Assembly (NCBI GenBank): GCA_023457475.1
Contig: JAEWLO010000144.1
Coordinates: 1-7,563 of the forward strand
Source: Pseudomonadota bacterium
GTDB lineage: Bacteria; Pseudomonadota; Gammaproteobacteria; Xanthomonadales; Xanthomonadaceae
Reading direction: 5' to 3'
DNA: 7,563 bases
Below are positions 1 through 6,544 of the stretch, piece after piece. A program made the translations under genes and the position numbers. The first letter of the stretch is position 1; every line of letters begins with the position of its first letter. Below the pieces are notes generated by a model. That model ran no database searches. It had not been told where the DNA came from and saw nothing but the letters and a program-made list of their open reading frames with translations.

Positions 1-725
1 GCGGGTCGGTCCAGGCCCGTACGGTCTACCGCTGCGTGCAGAACGCCACGGTCAGCCTGGCCACCGCCCCGGAGCCGGGCTCGAAATGCACCGCGCAACA
101 GGTGGACGACACCGCCGTGCAGGCCCCGAACCTGTGGGGCAACATGGGGGTGTTCAGCGGCACCCTGTACGAGCGCGAGCAGGACGGCGTGCTGGTCTAC
201 TCCACCCGCAACCTGCCCGGGTCCCGGGTGTTCCTGAAGTTCACCGTGACCACTCCGCCCGGTGAGCCTGCCCATGCCGGGCTGGGCCGGGTGGGCCCGC
301 CGCAGCTGAACCGGCATGCGAAGCAGTTCAAGGCGGCGGCGCGCGCCACCGGCGTGGACGACGCCTGGCTGCGCGCGATCGCGCATGCCGAAAGCAATTT
401 CGACGCGGCGGCGGTCTCGCCGAAAGGCGCGCAGGGTGTCATGCAGCTGATGCCCGACACCGCCACCGAACTGGGCGTGCGCGACCCGTTTTCGGCCGAG
501 CAGTCGATCAATGGCGGGGCGCGCTACCTGCAGGCCCTGCTGAAGCGCTACCAGGGGAATCGCACGCTGGCGGCCGCCGCCTACAACGCGGGCATCGGGG
601 CGGTCACGCGCTACCGCGGCGTGCCGCCTTACGCCGAAACCCTGGCCTATGTGGAGAAGGTGGGGGCACTGTATGCACGCTATCAGGCGGCGATGGGGAT
701 CAGAACCGAAACGCCGGCCCGCTAG
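1..725 (+). CDS. Lytic transglycosylase, SLT domain (5' end outside window)
   Basis: A periplasmic or outer-membrane-associated lytic transglycosylase that would cleave peptidoglycan glycan strands between MurNAc and GlcNAc. The reading frame is open from the left edge (first full codon at base 3), so the start and any signal peptide are missing; the GTG at 36 is internal. Bases 24-35 encode VYRC followed by a beta-rich stretch, resembling the DUF4124-type N-terminal module of proteobacterial envelope proteins. The SLT domain fills about bases 330-680. The likely catalytic Glu is in AHAESNF (codon 390-392), followed by GAQGVMQLMP (426-455) and AAYNAG (576-593), the usual SLT motif order. The gene ends with TAG at 723-725, inside the loop of a hairpin, 13 bases from the convergent TPR gene. 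The enzyme class is clear; the exact subfamily is not. Confidence 0.9.
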   Translation, partial: GSVQARTVYRCVQNATVSLATAPEPGSKCTAQQVDDTAVQAPNLWGNMGVFSGTLYEREQDGVLVYSTRNLPGSRVFLKFTVTTPPGEPAHAGLGRVGPPQLNRHAKQFKAAARATGVDDAWLRAIAHAESNFDAAAVSPKGAQGVMQLMPDTATELGVRDPFSAEQSINGGARYLQALLKRYQGNRTLAAAAYNAGIGAVTRYRGVPPYAETLAYVEKVGALYARYQAAMGIRTETPAR

Positions 726-733
726 GCGGGCCG
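715..733. terminator. GC-only hairpin between convergent genes, stop codon in loop
   Basis: CGGCCCGC (715-722), loop TAG (723-725), GCGGGCCG (726-733): a perfect 8-bp inverted repeat whose loop is exactly the stop codon of the transglycosylase gene. It lies where that gene meets the leftward TPR-A gene, so it could stop or protect transcripts from both sides. No T-tract follows on either strand, so it is not a canonical intrinsic terminator; a role in 3'-end protection or REP-like structure is equally possible. Confidence 0.5.
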
Positions 734-738
734 CGGGG

Positions 739-2250
739 TCATTGCCGGTACAGCGGATAGTGCTCGACGCGGCCCACCCGGCGGATCGCCTTCTGCACGT
801 CATCGCGTTGTTTGAGCGCGTTCCACCGCGCGTCGAGTACCGCATCGGAGGGCAGCGGCGGGGCCTGTCGCATATCCTGCAGATGCGTCAGCGTATTGAT
901 GCGTTCCATCGGGTTGTGCAGCAGCTGGATCAGCAGTGCGGCGGCTTCATCCATGCGGTCGTCGATCAGCAGGGCGTACAGGTACAGCGCCGGGTTATCG
1001 ATGCGCTGGGTCTGCAGGGTATCGCGGGCGCGCTGCGCTGCTGCGGCGTCGTTGAGCTGCAGCGCGGCGCGCAGGGTGATCGCATCGCGTTGCCCCTCGC
1101 CGTACCGGGTCAGTTCGGTGAGGGGGGAGACGGTCTGACGTGCCAGGGCGGGACGGTGCAGGCCGGCATACAGGTAACCGAGGTTCAGCACCGGGCCGAC
1201 CGCGTCGACGTCAGGGTCGGCTACGCGGGTGGCCATGATCTGGGTAGCCACCGCCTCGTCGCTGCGTCCAAGCCGGAGCTGGGCCACGGCGCGGCTTTCC
1301 AACAGCGCCGCAAGATACCGCGCGCCTTGTGGCGGTGGGCCCTTGGCGTCGGCAGCAAAGGTCGCCAGCGTCTCGGTCATGCTCAGCACTTCGTCGGTCT
1401 CGCCGACAGTGAGCAGCGCGTTTGCCAACTGCACGGCGTTCTCGCCGTAGCCCCACGCGAGCGTGGCTCCCACGCGCAGGCGGTCGATGTGGCGGCGGGC
1501 GGCGGATACGGGATCGAAGCGTGGATCATCCCGGCGCAGGTAGCGGTCGAAGCGCTTGTCGCTGCGCAGCGCCACCAGGGTGAGGGGAGTGTCGATGCGC
1601 TCCAGCGTGGCGGCCACCGCGTCGCGGTCGTCGGCCTCCGCCTGCAGCGTCGCCAGCGTCACCCAGAGATCCATCGGCTCCACGCCCTGGTTCTTCCAGC
1701 CGTGATCGAACAGTGCCTGCAGCACGGCGCGGCGCTTGTCGGGGAGGGGCCTCAAGGCCGCGTCGAGATGCCAGACCAGTTCGCTCCCAACCTGCACCTC
1801 GCCACCCGGAACCTGCACTGCCTGGATGAGGCTGTCCGCAGCGCGATCGAACTGCTTGTCGAACACCTGGTTGCCGGCCAGCGTCGCCCGCGCGCTGGCA
1901 TTGCGCGGGTCCAGCGCGACCGCCTTGGCCAGGCGCTGGTCGGCCACATCCGGCTGTTGCTGTTCTGCTGCCACCCACGCCGCCATTTCCCAGGCCGCAC
2001 TCTGCGACGCCGCATCCAGACCACCCAGGCGCGGGTCGGCCAGCAGCCGGTCGTACGCGATGCCGGCACCCAGCACGTCCCTGTCGACGGCCTGCTTGGC
2101 CGCGGCAGCGAGCAATGCGCGGTAGGCCGGATCACCGGTGGCTGCGGTCTCGGCGGGTTCGACGGTGTCCGCAGGCACGGCGTAGGCCGTCGTTGCGGTA
2201 CCGCACATCATCAACAACAGAACAAGCGCACTACCGAAACGACGGAACAT
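739..2250 (-). CDS. Exported TPR-like repeat protein, downstream paralogue (TPR-A)
   Basis: A 503-residue protein of unknown function, probably periplasmic. Residues 1-24 form a signal peptide (RR, then LVLLLMM, then TTAYA before VPAD). The rest is mainly alpha-helical with TPR-like helix pairs: about 84-147 (with ALDPRNA), 310-380 (RLGRSDEAV, then YAGLHRPALARQ) and 388-445. The motif RSDKRFD...RRDDPRFDPV (229-248) resembles the end-of-repeat motif seen in many TPR proteins. ATG at 2250 is chosen over the upstream in-frame TTG at 2271 because AAGGAA sits six bases before it, the signal peptide then starts properly, and the paralogue starts identically. It is the second gene of a two-gene operon; the gap to TPR-B is 10 bases. 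TPR proteins usually act as protein-interaction scaffolds; no enzymatic motif is visible. Confidence 0.85.
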   Translation of the reverse strand: MFRRFGSALVLLLMMCGTATTAYAVPADTVEPAETAATGDPAYRALLAAAAKQAVDRDVLGAGIAYDRLLADPRLGGLDAASQSAAWEMAAWVAAEQQQPDVADQRLAKAVALDPRNASARATLAGNQVFDKQFDRAADSLIQAVQVPGGEVQVGSELVWHLDAALRPLPDKRRAVLQALFDHGWKNQGVEPMDLWVTLATLQAEADDRDAVAATLERIDTPLTLVALRSDKRFDRYLRRDDPRFDPVSAARRHIDRLRVGATLAWGYGENAVQLANALLTVGETDEVLSMTETLATFAADAKGPPPQGARYLAALLESRAVAQLRLGRSDEAVATQIMATRVADPDVDAVGPVLNLGYLYAGLHRPALARQTVSPLTELTRYGEGQRDAITLRAALQLNDAAAAQRARDTLQTQRIDNPALYLYALLIDDRMDEAAALLIQLLHNPMERINTLTHLQDMRQAPPLPSDAVLDARWNALKQRDDVQKAIRRVGRVEHYPLYRQ

Positions 2251-2256
2251 GCAGAT

Positions 2257-2262
2257 TTCCTT
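2257..2262 (-). promoter_or_regulatory. Ribosome binding site of TPR-A, overlapping the TPR-B stop
   Basis: AAGGAA on the minus strand, six bases before ATG at 2250. Its first two A's are the last two bases of the TAA stop of TPR-B (2263-2261). This decides the start of TPR-A and suggests translational coupling. The stretch from AAGGAAATC through ATGTTCCG is nearly identical to the leader of TPR-B. Confidence 0.7.
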
Positions 2263-3778
2263 AGCTGCCAAACAACGGGTAGTGATCGATGCGTCCGACC
2301 CCGCGCACCGCCGCCTGCACGTCGGCGCGCTGCTTCAGTGCCCGGTACCGTGCATCCAGCTCTGCGCTTTCCGGCAAGGGCGGGGTGTCGCGCAGGTCCT
2401 GCAAGTCGAACAGGGCATCCATGCGCTGCCCGGGGTCGGCCAGCTGCTGGATCAGCGAGGCGGCCGCGTCGTCCATGCGGTTGTCCAGCAGCAGCGCCTC
2501 GCGGTACAGCATGGGGTTGTCCTGGCGCTGCACAAGCAGCCGTTCGCGGGCGGCGTCGGCGGCGGCGGTGTCCTTGAGCTGCAGGGCGGCACGCAGGGCA
2601 ATCAGGTCACTGAAACCTTTGCCGAACGGGCTCAGGTTCGGCAGGGCATCGATGGTCTGGCGGGCCAGCGCGGGGCGATGCAGCCCGACATACAGCCTGG
2701 CGAGATTGAGGCGTTGGCTGACCGGGTCCTGCGCGGGGTCTGCCATGCGCACCGAGAGCATGCCCGCGTTGACCGCATCGTCGAAGCGGCCCAGCCGCAG
2801 CAGGGCGACGGCGCGCTTGTCCAGCATCCAGGCCAGGTCGCGCGCCCCTTCGTCCGGTCGTTGCGCGAGTTCGCTGGCGTACGCTGCCACCGAATCGGTC
2901 ATGCCGACCACTTCGTCATTCTCGCCCGCGACCAGCAGCGCACTCACCAACTCGACCGCAGGCAGATTGAAGCCGGGGGTGAGCATGGTGTCCACCCGAA
3001 GCCGGTCGATGTGGCGGCGCGCCGCCGCGACCGGGTCGTAGCGCGGATCGTCGCGGCGCAGGAAGGGGTCGAAGCGCTTGTCGCTGCGCAGCCTGACCAG
3101 GGTCAGCGCATCGTCGATCCGCTCGAGCGTGGCCGCGACCTTGTCACCCTGGCCGGCATCCACCTGCAGCGCCGCCAGGTTGACCCACAGTTCCATCGGC
3201 TCGACGCCCTCGATTTTCCAGCCGCGGTCGAACAGCCCCTCCAGCAGTGCCCGCTGCTTGTCCGGTGCCTGCTTGAGCCGCGTGTACAGCTGCCACACCA
3301 GGCTGCCGTCCAGGTCCGGCGCGCCGTCCGTGTCGGCAATCGCCTGAAGCAGGTTGTCGACCCCGGCATCGAGCTCTCCCACGTACAGCTGGTGCCGCGC
3401 CAGCTGCAGGCGCGCCTCGGCGTTGTGCGGATCCAGTTGCAGCGCAGTGTCCAGCCGCTGCCTGGCCAGCGGGCCCTGTCCCTGCAGTCCGGCTACCCGT
3501 GCGGCGAACACCCAGGTGCGACTCTGTACATCCGGATCCAGCGTTGCCATGCGCGGATCGATCAGCAGGCGGTCATAGGCGATGGCTGCGCCCAGCGTGT
3601 CGCCGCCCACGCCCTGCATGGTGGCGTCGCGCAGCAGGTCGATGAAGGTGGGGTCGCCGCGGAGGGTTTTCTCCGCCCCATCGACGGCAACGTGCGCATC
3701 AGGCGTTCCGGCCTTGGCCGGCGCGATCGTACCCAGCACGAACAACAGCGCCAGCGCACTGGCGGAACAACGGAACAT
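2261..3778 (-). CDS. Exported TPR-like repeat protein, upstream paralogue (TPR-B)
   Basis: A 505-residue protein of unknown function and a clear tandem paralogue of TPR-A. Residues 1-23 form a signal peptide (ALALLFVLGTIAPAKA, then GTPD), predicting export to the periplasm. TPR-like helix pairs are visible at about 86-150 (QLDPHNAEA), 312-380 (RLGRFDDAV, then YVGLHRPALARQ) and 390-447. The most conserved part against the paralogue is residues 193-262 (54 of 70 identical by hand alignment), including RSDKRFD and RRDDPRYDPV. Both proteins end in a VGR..HYPL motif. ATG at 3778 is chosen because it follows a strong AAGGAAGGAAA site and begins the signal peptide; an in-frame extension to 4036 would overlap the divergent gene and has no envelope-type start. 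It is the first gene of the operon, divergent from the NHL-M23 gene. Role unknown; possibly a scaffold in an envelope complex. Confidence 0.87.
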   Translation of the reverse strand: MFRCSASALALLFVLGTIAPAKAGTPDAHVAVDGAEKTLRGDPTFIDLLRDATMQGVGGDTLGAAIAYDRLLIDPRMATLDPDVQSRTWVFAARVAGLQGQGPLARQRLDTALQLDPHNAEARLQLARHQLYVGELDAGVDNLLQAIADTDGAPDLDGSLVWQLYTRLKQAPDKQRALLEGLFDRGWKIEGVEPMELWVNLAALQVDAGQGDKVAATLERIDDALTLVRLRSDKRFDPFLRRDDPRYDPVAAARRHIDRLRVDTMLTPGFNLPAVELVSALLVAGENDEVVGMTDSVAAYASELAQRPDEGARDLAWMLDKRAVALLRLGRFDDAVNAGMLSVRMADPAQDPVSQRLNLARLYVGLHRPALARQTIDALPNLSPFGKGFSDLIALRAALQLKDTAAADAARERLLVQRQDNPMLYREALLLDNRMDDAAASLIQQLADPGQRMDALFDLQDLRDTPPLPESAELDARYRALKQRADVQAAVRGVGRIDHYPLFGS

Positions 3779-3784
3779 GCGGAT

Positions 3785-3794
3785 TTCCTTCCTT
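3785..3794 (-). promoter_or_regulatory. Strong ribosome binding site of TPR-B
   Basis: AAGGAAGGAA on the minus strand, ending six bases before ATG at 3778. It supports the start chosen for TPR-B, and its downstream half is duplicated in front of TPR-A. Confidence 0.7.
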
Positions 3795-3807
3795 GGCACA
3801 GGGCTCG

Positions 3808-3836
3808 ATTGAAACCGGAATGCGGCACCGGCACAA
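3808..3836 (-). promoter_or_regulatory. Possible weak promoter of the TPR-B/TPR-A operon
   Basis: On the minus strand, TTGTGC (3836-3831) and TTCAAT (3813-3808) are separated by 17 bases and match the sigma-70 consensus at 3 of 6 and 4 of 6 positions. Transcription would start near 3801, giving a leader of about 23 bases. The whole 124-base divergent gap (3779-3902) must hold the promoters of both the TPR operon and the NHL-M23 gene. For the rightward gene only a poorer candidate is seen (TGGGCA at 3846-3851, 17 bases, TAAGGT at 3869-3874). Confidence 0.25.
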
Positions 3837-3902
3837 GCACAGGGCTGGGCACGGCGAGGGCAAGCGGCTAAGGTTAGGCGCTGGAATCGAGCAGGGACCG
3901 CA

Positions 3903-6002
3903 ATGACGCGCGTGCAGGGACGTCCGCTGGCGACGGCAGTGGTTGCGATGGTGGTGGTGGCGATGGGCGCAGCCCTGGCGTGGACGTTCCTGCAGACGGA
4001 CTCGGCTCCCGAACCGCTGCCGGGGCCGGTCCCCACCGCACTGGGCTGGGTGCCGCAGATCGAGGTGCTGGCCGGTGATGGCGTGGAGGGCCTGCGTGAC
4101 GGTGCGGGCGCACAGGCCCGGTTCGCCGACCCCTATGGTCTGGTCGTGGACACGCAGGGCGTGCTCTACGTGGCCGACGCAGGCGACAACAACCGCATCC
4201 GCCGGGTCTACCCGGACGGCCGCGTGGACACTCTGGCCGGGCAGGGCGAGGGCTGGCGCGACGGTCCCGCAGTGCAGGCGCAGTTCAACACCCCTTCGCA
4301 GATCGCGCTGGACGCGGTCGGCAACCTGTTCGTTGCCGACACCGGCAATCACGTGATCCGCCGCATCGGCACCGACGGCACGGTCAGCACGCTCGCCGGT
4401 GACGGGCAGCCCGGCCACGCCGACGGTCCGGCCGCGCAGGCCCGGTTCAATGGCCCGATGGGGGTGGCGGTGGATGCACACGGTCGCGTGTACGTGGCCG
4501 ACACCTGGAACGACCGCATCCGCGTGATCGAGCCCGACGGCCAGGTGCGGACGCTGGCCGGCGGCGATGCACCGGGGAATGTCGACGGAGCCGGCGCAGG
4601 GGCGCGCCTGGATACCCCGGTATCGCTGGCGCTGGATGGTCACGGCAACCTGCTCATCGCCGATCTCTACAACAATGCGATCCGCCGGCTGGCACCCGAC
4701 GGCACGGTCGACACACGGGTTTCCGCCGGCGGTATGGTCGACGGCCCGATCGCTCTGGCGGTCACCCACGACGACGTGCTGTACGTGACCGATATCAACG
4801 GCAAGCTGGTGCAGGTGTCACCGCATGGCCACGCGGTGGCGCTGGTGGGCGTGCCTCCGCAACCCCGCTTCTCGCGGCCCAGTGCGGTGGCATTGGATGC
4901 CGACGGCGGGCTGTACCTCAGCGATGCCGCGTCCTACCGCGTCCATCACCTCCGCGTGTTGCCGGTGGCCGCGACGCCCGCACCGGCCCTGATCGGCCCG
5001 GCTGCGGATGCGCCCTTGCCGGCGACCGGGGGACGTTGGCCGCTGGCCCCGCAGACGGGTTGGCACGAAGTGGTCGGCACGCTGGGGGAAGTGCGTGGCA
5101 ACTTCAGTGGCGAGAGCCGCCACCACCTGCACGACGGGTTCGATATCCGCGGCGACGTGGGCCAGACCGTGCTCGCCATCGCCGACGGCAAGATCAGCTC
5201 CCCGTTCCCGGCGTGGACGGTCGGCGGTCAGGCGGAGGGACTGTCGCTGGACCGCCTGCGCTACATCCACATGAAGGTCGGGCGCGATGCACGCGATCGT
5301 GCCTTCGATGCGCGCTGGCCGCAGCTGCTCGACCTGGATGGGAAGCTGGAGCGGGTGCGCGTGCGCCGTGGCACACGTTTCAAGGCAGGCGATCCGCTGG
5401 GCAGCATCAACCGCATGGCGCACGTGCATCTGAGCGTGGGAGCCAGTGGCTTCGAACGCAACGCCGTGGCGCTGGGCTTCACCGGCTATGCCGACGACTT
5501 CGCGCCGCGCATCACCGGCGTGGAGGTGCTGGACGATCTGGACCAGCCGCTGCGGCCCGGCCCCGACGGCCGCGTGGCGATTCCGCGTGAGGGCCCCGGC
5601 GTGCAGTTCGTGGTGGAAGCGTGGGACCAGGTCGACCGCAACCTGCCGCGCCGTCGCCTCGGCCTGTACCAGGTGGGTTACCAGCTGCTGGATGCGGCCG
5701 GCCAACCGCTGCAGGGGTATGAGCAGCCGCGCTTCAACATCGTCTTCAACCGCATGCCGCGCGAACGCAGTGCGACCATGGTGGCGTACGCGCCGGACAG
5801 CGGTATCACCGTGCATGGCAGCGCGGTGACACGCTTCCGCTACCTCGTTACCAATACCGTGCGCGATGGGTTGGTGGAAACCGGTCGCTGGCAACCGGGT
5901 GCGTTGCCGGCAGGGGATTACATCCTGCGTGCAAGTGCGCGCGATTACAGCGGCAATGAAGCGGTGGGCCCGCGCGAGCTGAAGCTCACCGTGCTGCCGT
6001 GA
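3903..6002 (+). CDS. NHL beta-propeller fused to M23-family metallopeptidase
   Basis: A 699-residue envelope protein. Residues 10-30 form one hydrophobic segment (signal anchor or uncleaved signal), placing the rest in the periplasm. Residues 74-354 hold six NHL-type repeats, predicted to fold as a beta-propeller that binds a ligand or partner. Residues about 387-513 form an M23-like zinc peptidase domain: HDGFD (H410 and D414, the HxxxD motif), YIHM (H456) and HVHL (H507, H509, the HxH motif), with KAGDPLG before the last motif. All expected metal and catalytic positions seem present, so activity on peptidoglycan cross-links is plausible. Residues about 530-699 are beta-rich (Ig-like). AGGGA lies five bases before the ATG at 3903. 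Automated pipelines may name only the NHL part. The gene is divergent from the TPR pair. Substrate and partner are unknown. Confidence 0.9.
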   Translation: MTRVQGRPLATAVVAMVVVAMGAALAWTFLQTDSAPEPLPGPVPTALGWVPQIEVLAGDGVEGLRDGAGAQARFADPYGLVVDTQGVLYVADAGDNNRIRRVYPDGRVDTLAGQGEGWRDGPAVQAQFNTPSQIALDAVGNLFVADTGNHVIRRIGTDGTVSTLAGDGQPGHADGPAAQARFNGPMGVAVDAHGRVYVADTWNDRIRVIEPDGQVRTLAGGDAPGNVDGAGAGARLDTPVSLALDGHGNLLIADLYNNAIRRLAPDGTVDTRVSAGGMVDGPIALAVTHDDVLYVTDINGKLVQVSPHGHAVALVGVPPQPRFSRPSAVALDADGGLYLSDAASYRVHHLRVLPVAATPAPALIGPAADAPLPATGGRWPLAPQTGWHEVVGTLGEVRGNFSGESRHHLHDGFDIRGDVGQTVLAIADGKISSPFPAWTVGGQAEGLSLDRLRYIHMKVGRDARDRAFDARWPQLLDLDGKLERVRVRRGTRFKAGDPLGSINRMAHVHLSVGASGFERNAVALGFTGYADDFAPRITGVEVLDDLDQPLRPGPDGRVAIPREGPGVQFVVEAWDQVDRNLPRRRLGLYQVGYQLLDAAGQPLQGYEQPRFNIVFNRMPRERSATMVAYAPDSGITVHGSAVTRFRYLVTNTVRDGLVETGRWQPGALPAGDYILRASARDYSGNEAVGPRELKLTVLP
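4122..4964 (+). repeat. Six tandem NHL repeats (beta-propeller coding)
   Basis: Protein-level repeats inside the NHL-M23 gene, starting near residues 74, 128, 182, 236, 284 and 323. The first three are 54 residues each and share the order F..P, V/ALD..G, YVADT.N..IR.I, PDG.V.TLAG, DGP/A..QA. The fourth is shortened, the fifth lacks most of the consensus apart from LYVTD, and the sixth keeps P.AVALDADG..YLSD. Six repeats fit a six-bladed propeller. Confidence 0.85.
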
Positions 6003-6014
6003 CGCCACCGCCGC

Positions 6015-6036
6015 GTAGTGCCGGGCTCGCCCGGCA
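6015..6036. repeat. GTAG-headed palindrome, SMAG/REP-like
   Basis: GTAG (6015-6018) followed directly by TGCCGGG (6019-6025), loop CTCG (6026-6029) and CCCGGCA (6030-6036), a perfect 7-bp stem. A GTAG tetranucleotide beside a GC-rich hairpin is the layout of the extragenic palindromes of Stenotrophomonas maltophilia (SMAG elements), which can act as RNA-stability or processing signals. It sits in the 40-base gap between two convergent genes (stops at 6002 and 6043), the usual location, and may also separate their transcripts. Confidence 0.75.
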
Positions 6037-6042
6037 ATGGCA

Positions 6043-6426
6043 TCACGCGACCGCCAACCCCACCCGCGCGCGTTCGGCATCCATGTCCGCCAACGGCCGC
6101 ACCTCGATGCTGCCGAAGCGCGCCCACGGAAATTCGTGGGCGATGCGCATGGCCGTTTCCGCATCGGGCGCGTTGATCAGGTTGAAGCCGGCCAGCAGTT
6201 CGCGGGTTTCAGCGAACGGGCCATCGATGATCCGGCTCTGGTCCTGGCGGGTCCGCAGTGTGCGCGCCTTCGCCACCGGCTGCAGCTGCTGGCCCAGCAC
6301 CAGCGTGCCCTTGGCCTGCAGTTCAGCCGCATGTTCGAGGCAGCCGCGCATGAGCGTGTCGTACTCGTCCTGCGGCAGGGCTTCCAGCAGGACCGGATCG
6401 ATGTAGATGAGCAGAGCAAATTGCAT
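6043..6426 (-). CDS. YciI/DGPF-domain protein (leftward copy)
   Basis: A 127-residue cytoplasmic protein of the YCII-related family, a small ferredoxin-like alpha/beta fold whose biochemical role is mostly unknown (one relative, TftG, is a dehydrochlorinase). The start MQFALLIYIDP is the typical first strand of the family, and residues 68-81 read DGPFAETRELLAGF, the signature that gives DGPF proteins their name. Full length for the family. The ATG at 6426 is backed by this N-terminus rather than by its ribosome site: only a weak CCTGG precedes it. It is divergent from the second YciI gene across 209 bases and convergent with the NHL-M23 gene. No TGTCGA-type motif was found on its own strand upstream, so its regulation may differ from that of the rightward operon. 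Confidence 0.9.
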   Translation of the reverse strand: MQFALLIYIDPVLLEALPQDEYDTLMRGCLEHAAELQAKGTLVLGQQLQPVAKARTLRTRQDQSRIIDGPFAETRELLAGFNLINAPDAETAMRIAHEFPWARFGSIEVRPLADMDAERARVGLAVA

Positions 6427-6520
6427 GGCCAGGCACCGGGATCGGGGAGGGCCATGATGCCGCAGCCCGCGCGTCGGCGGTGTTGCGGTGCGGGATGCGG
6501 CCGGCCAATCAGGCTTCTAA

Positions 6521-6535
6521 CGTCATCAAATGACG
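6521..6535. promoter_or_regulatory. Inverted repeat CGTCAT-CAA-ATGACG, possible operator
   Basis: A perfect 6-bp inverted repeat with a 3-base centre in the gap between the two divergent YciI genes, about 25 bases upstream of the proposed -35 motif. Short dyads of this size commonly bind dimeric regulators. No regulator is encoded in the window, so the assignment rests only on symmetry and position. Confidence 0.3.
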
Positions 6536-6544
6536 CACCCGGAA

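Noticed and set aside
1447..1466. GTAG followed by CCACGC-GA-GCGTGG inside TPR-A, resembling a SMAG element
   Set aside because: It is in coding sequence, the two paralogues align here without a gap, so nothing was inserted, and the stem is not adjacent to GTAG. Probably chance.
1850..1890. Further TGTCGA occurrences inside coding sequence (for example near 1855, 2084, 3355 and 4579)
   Set aside because: They lie within genes and lack CG(A/T)C at 16-17 bases, or do not face a gene start; background matches in GC-rich DNA.
649..2577. Long open frame on the plus strand opposite TPR-A (642 codons)
   Set aside because: It is antisense to a gene with signal peptide, ribosome site and paralogue. 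High GC with biased third positions keeps the opposite frame open. Its product has no recognisable domain and no ribosome site.
2249..3871. Long open frame on the plus strand opposite TPR-B (540 codons)
   Set aside because: Similarity to the frame opposite TPR-A follows automatically from the duplication of the real genes; no domain or proper start is seen.
3779..4036. N-terminal extension of TPR-B by 86 residues
   Set aside because: It would overlap the divergent NHL-M23 gene, and the signal peptide and strong ribosome site fix the start at 3778.
4818..6164. Minus-strand open frame opposite the NHL-M23 gene (448 codons)
   Set aside because: Antisense shadow of a gene with clear domains; the product is His/Arg/Ala-rich with no family features.
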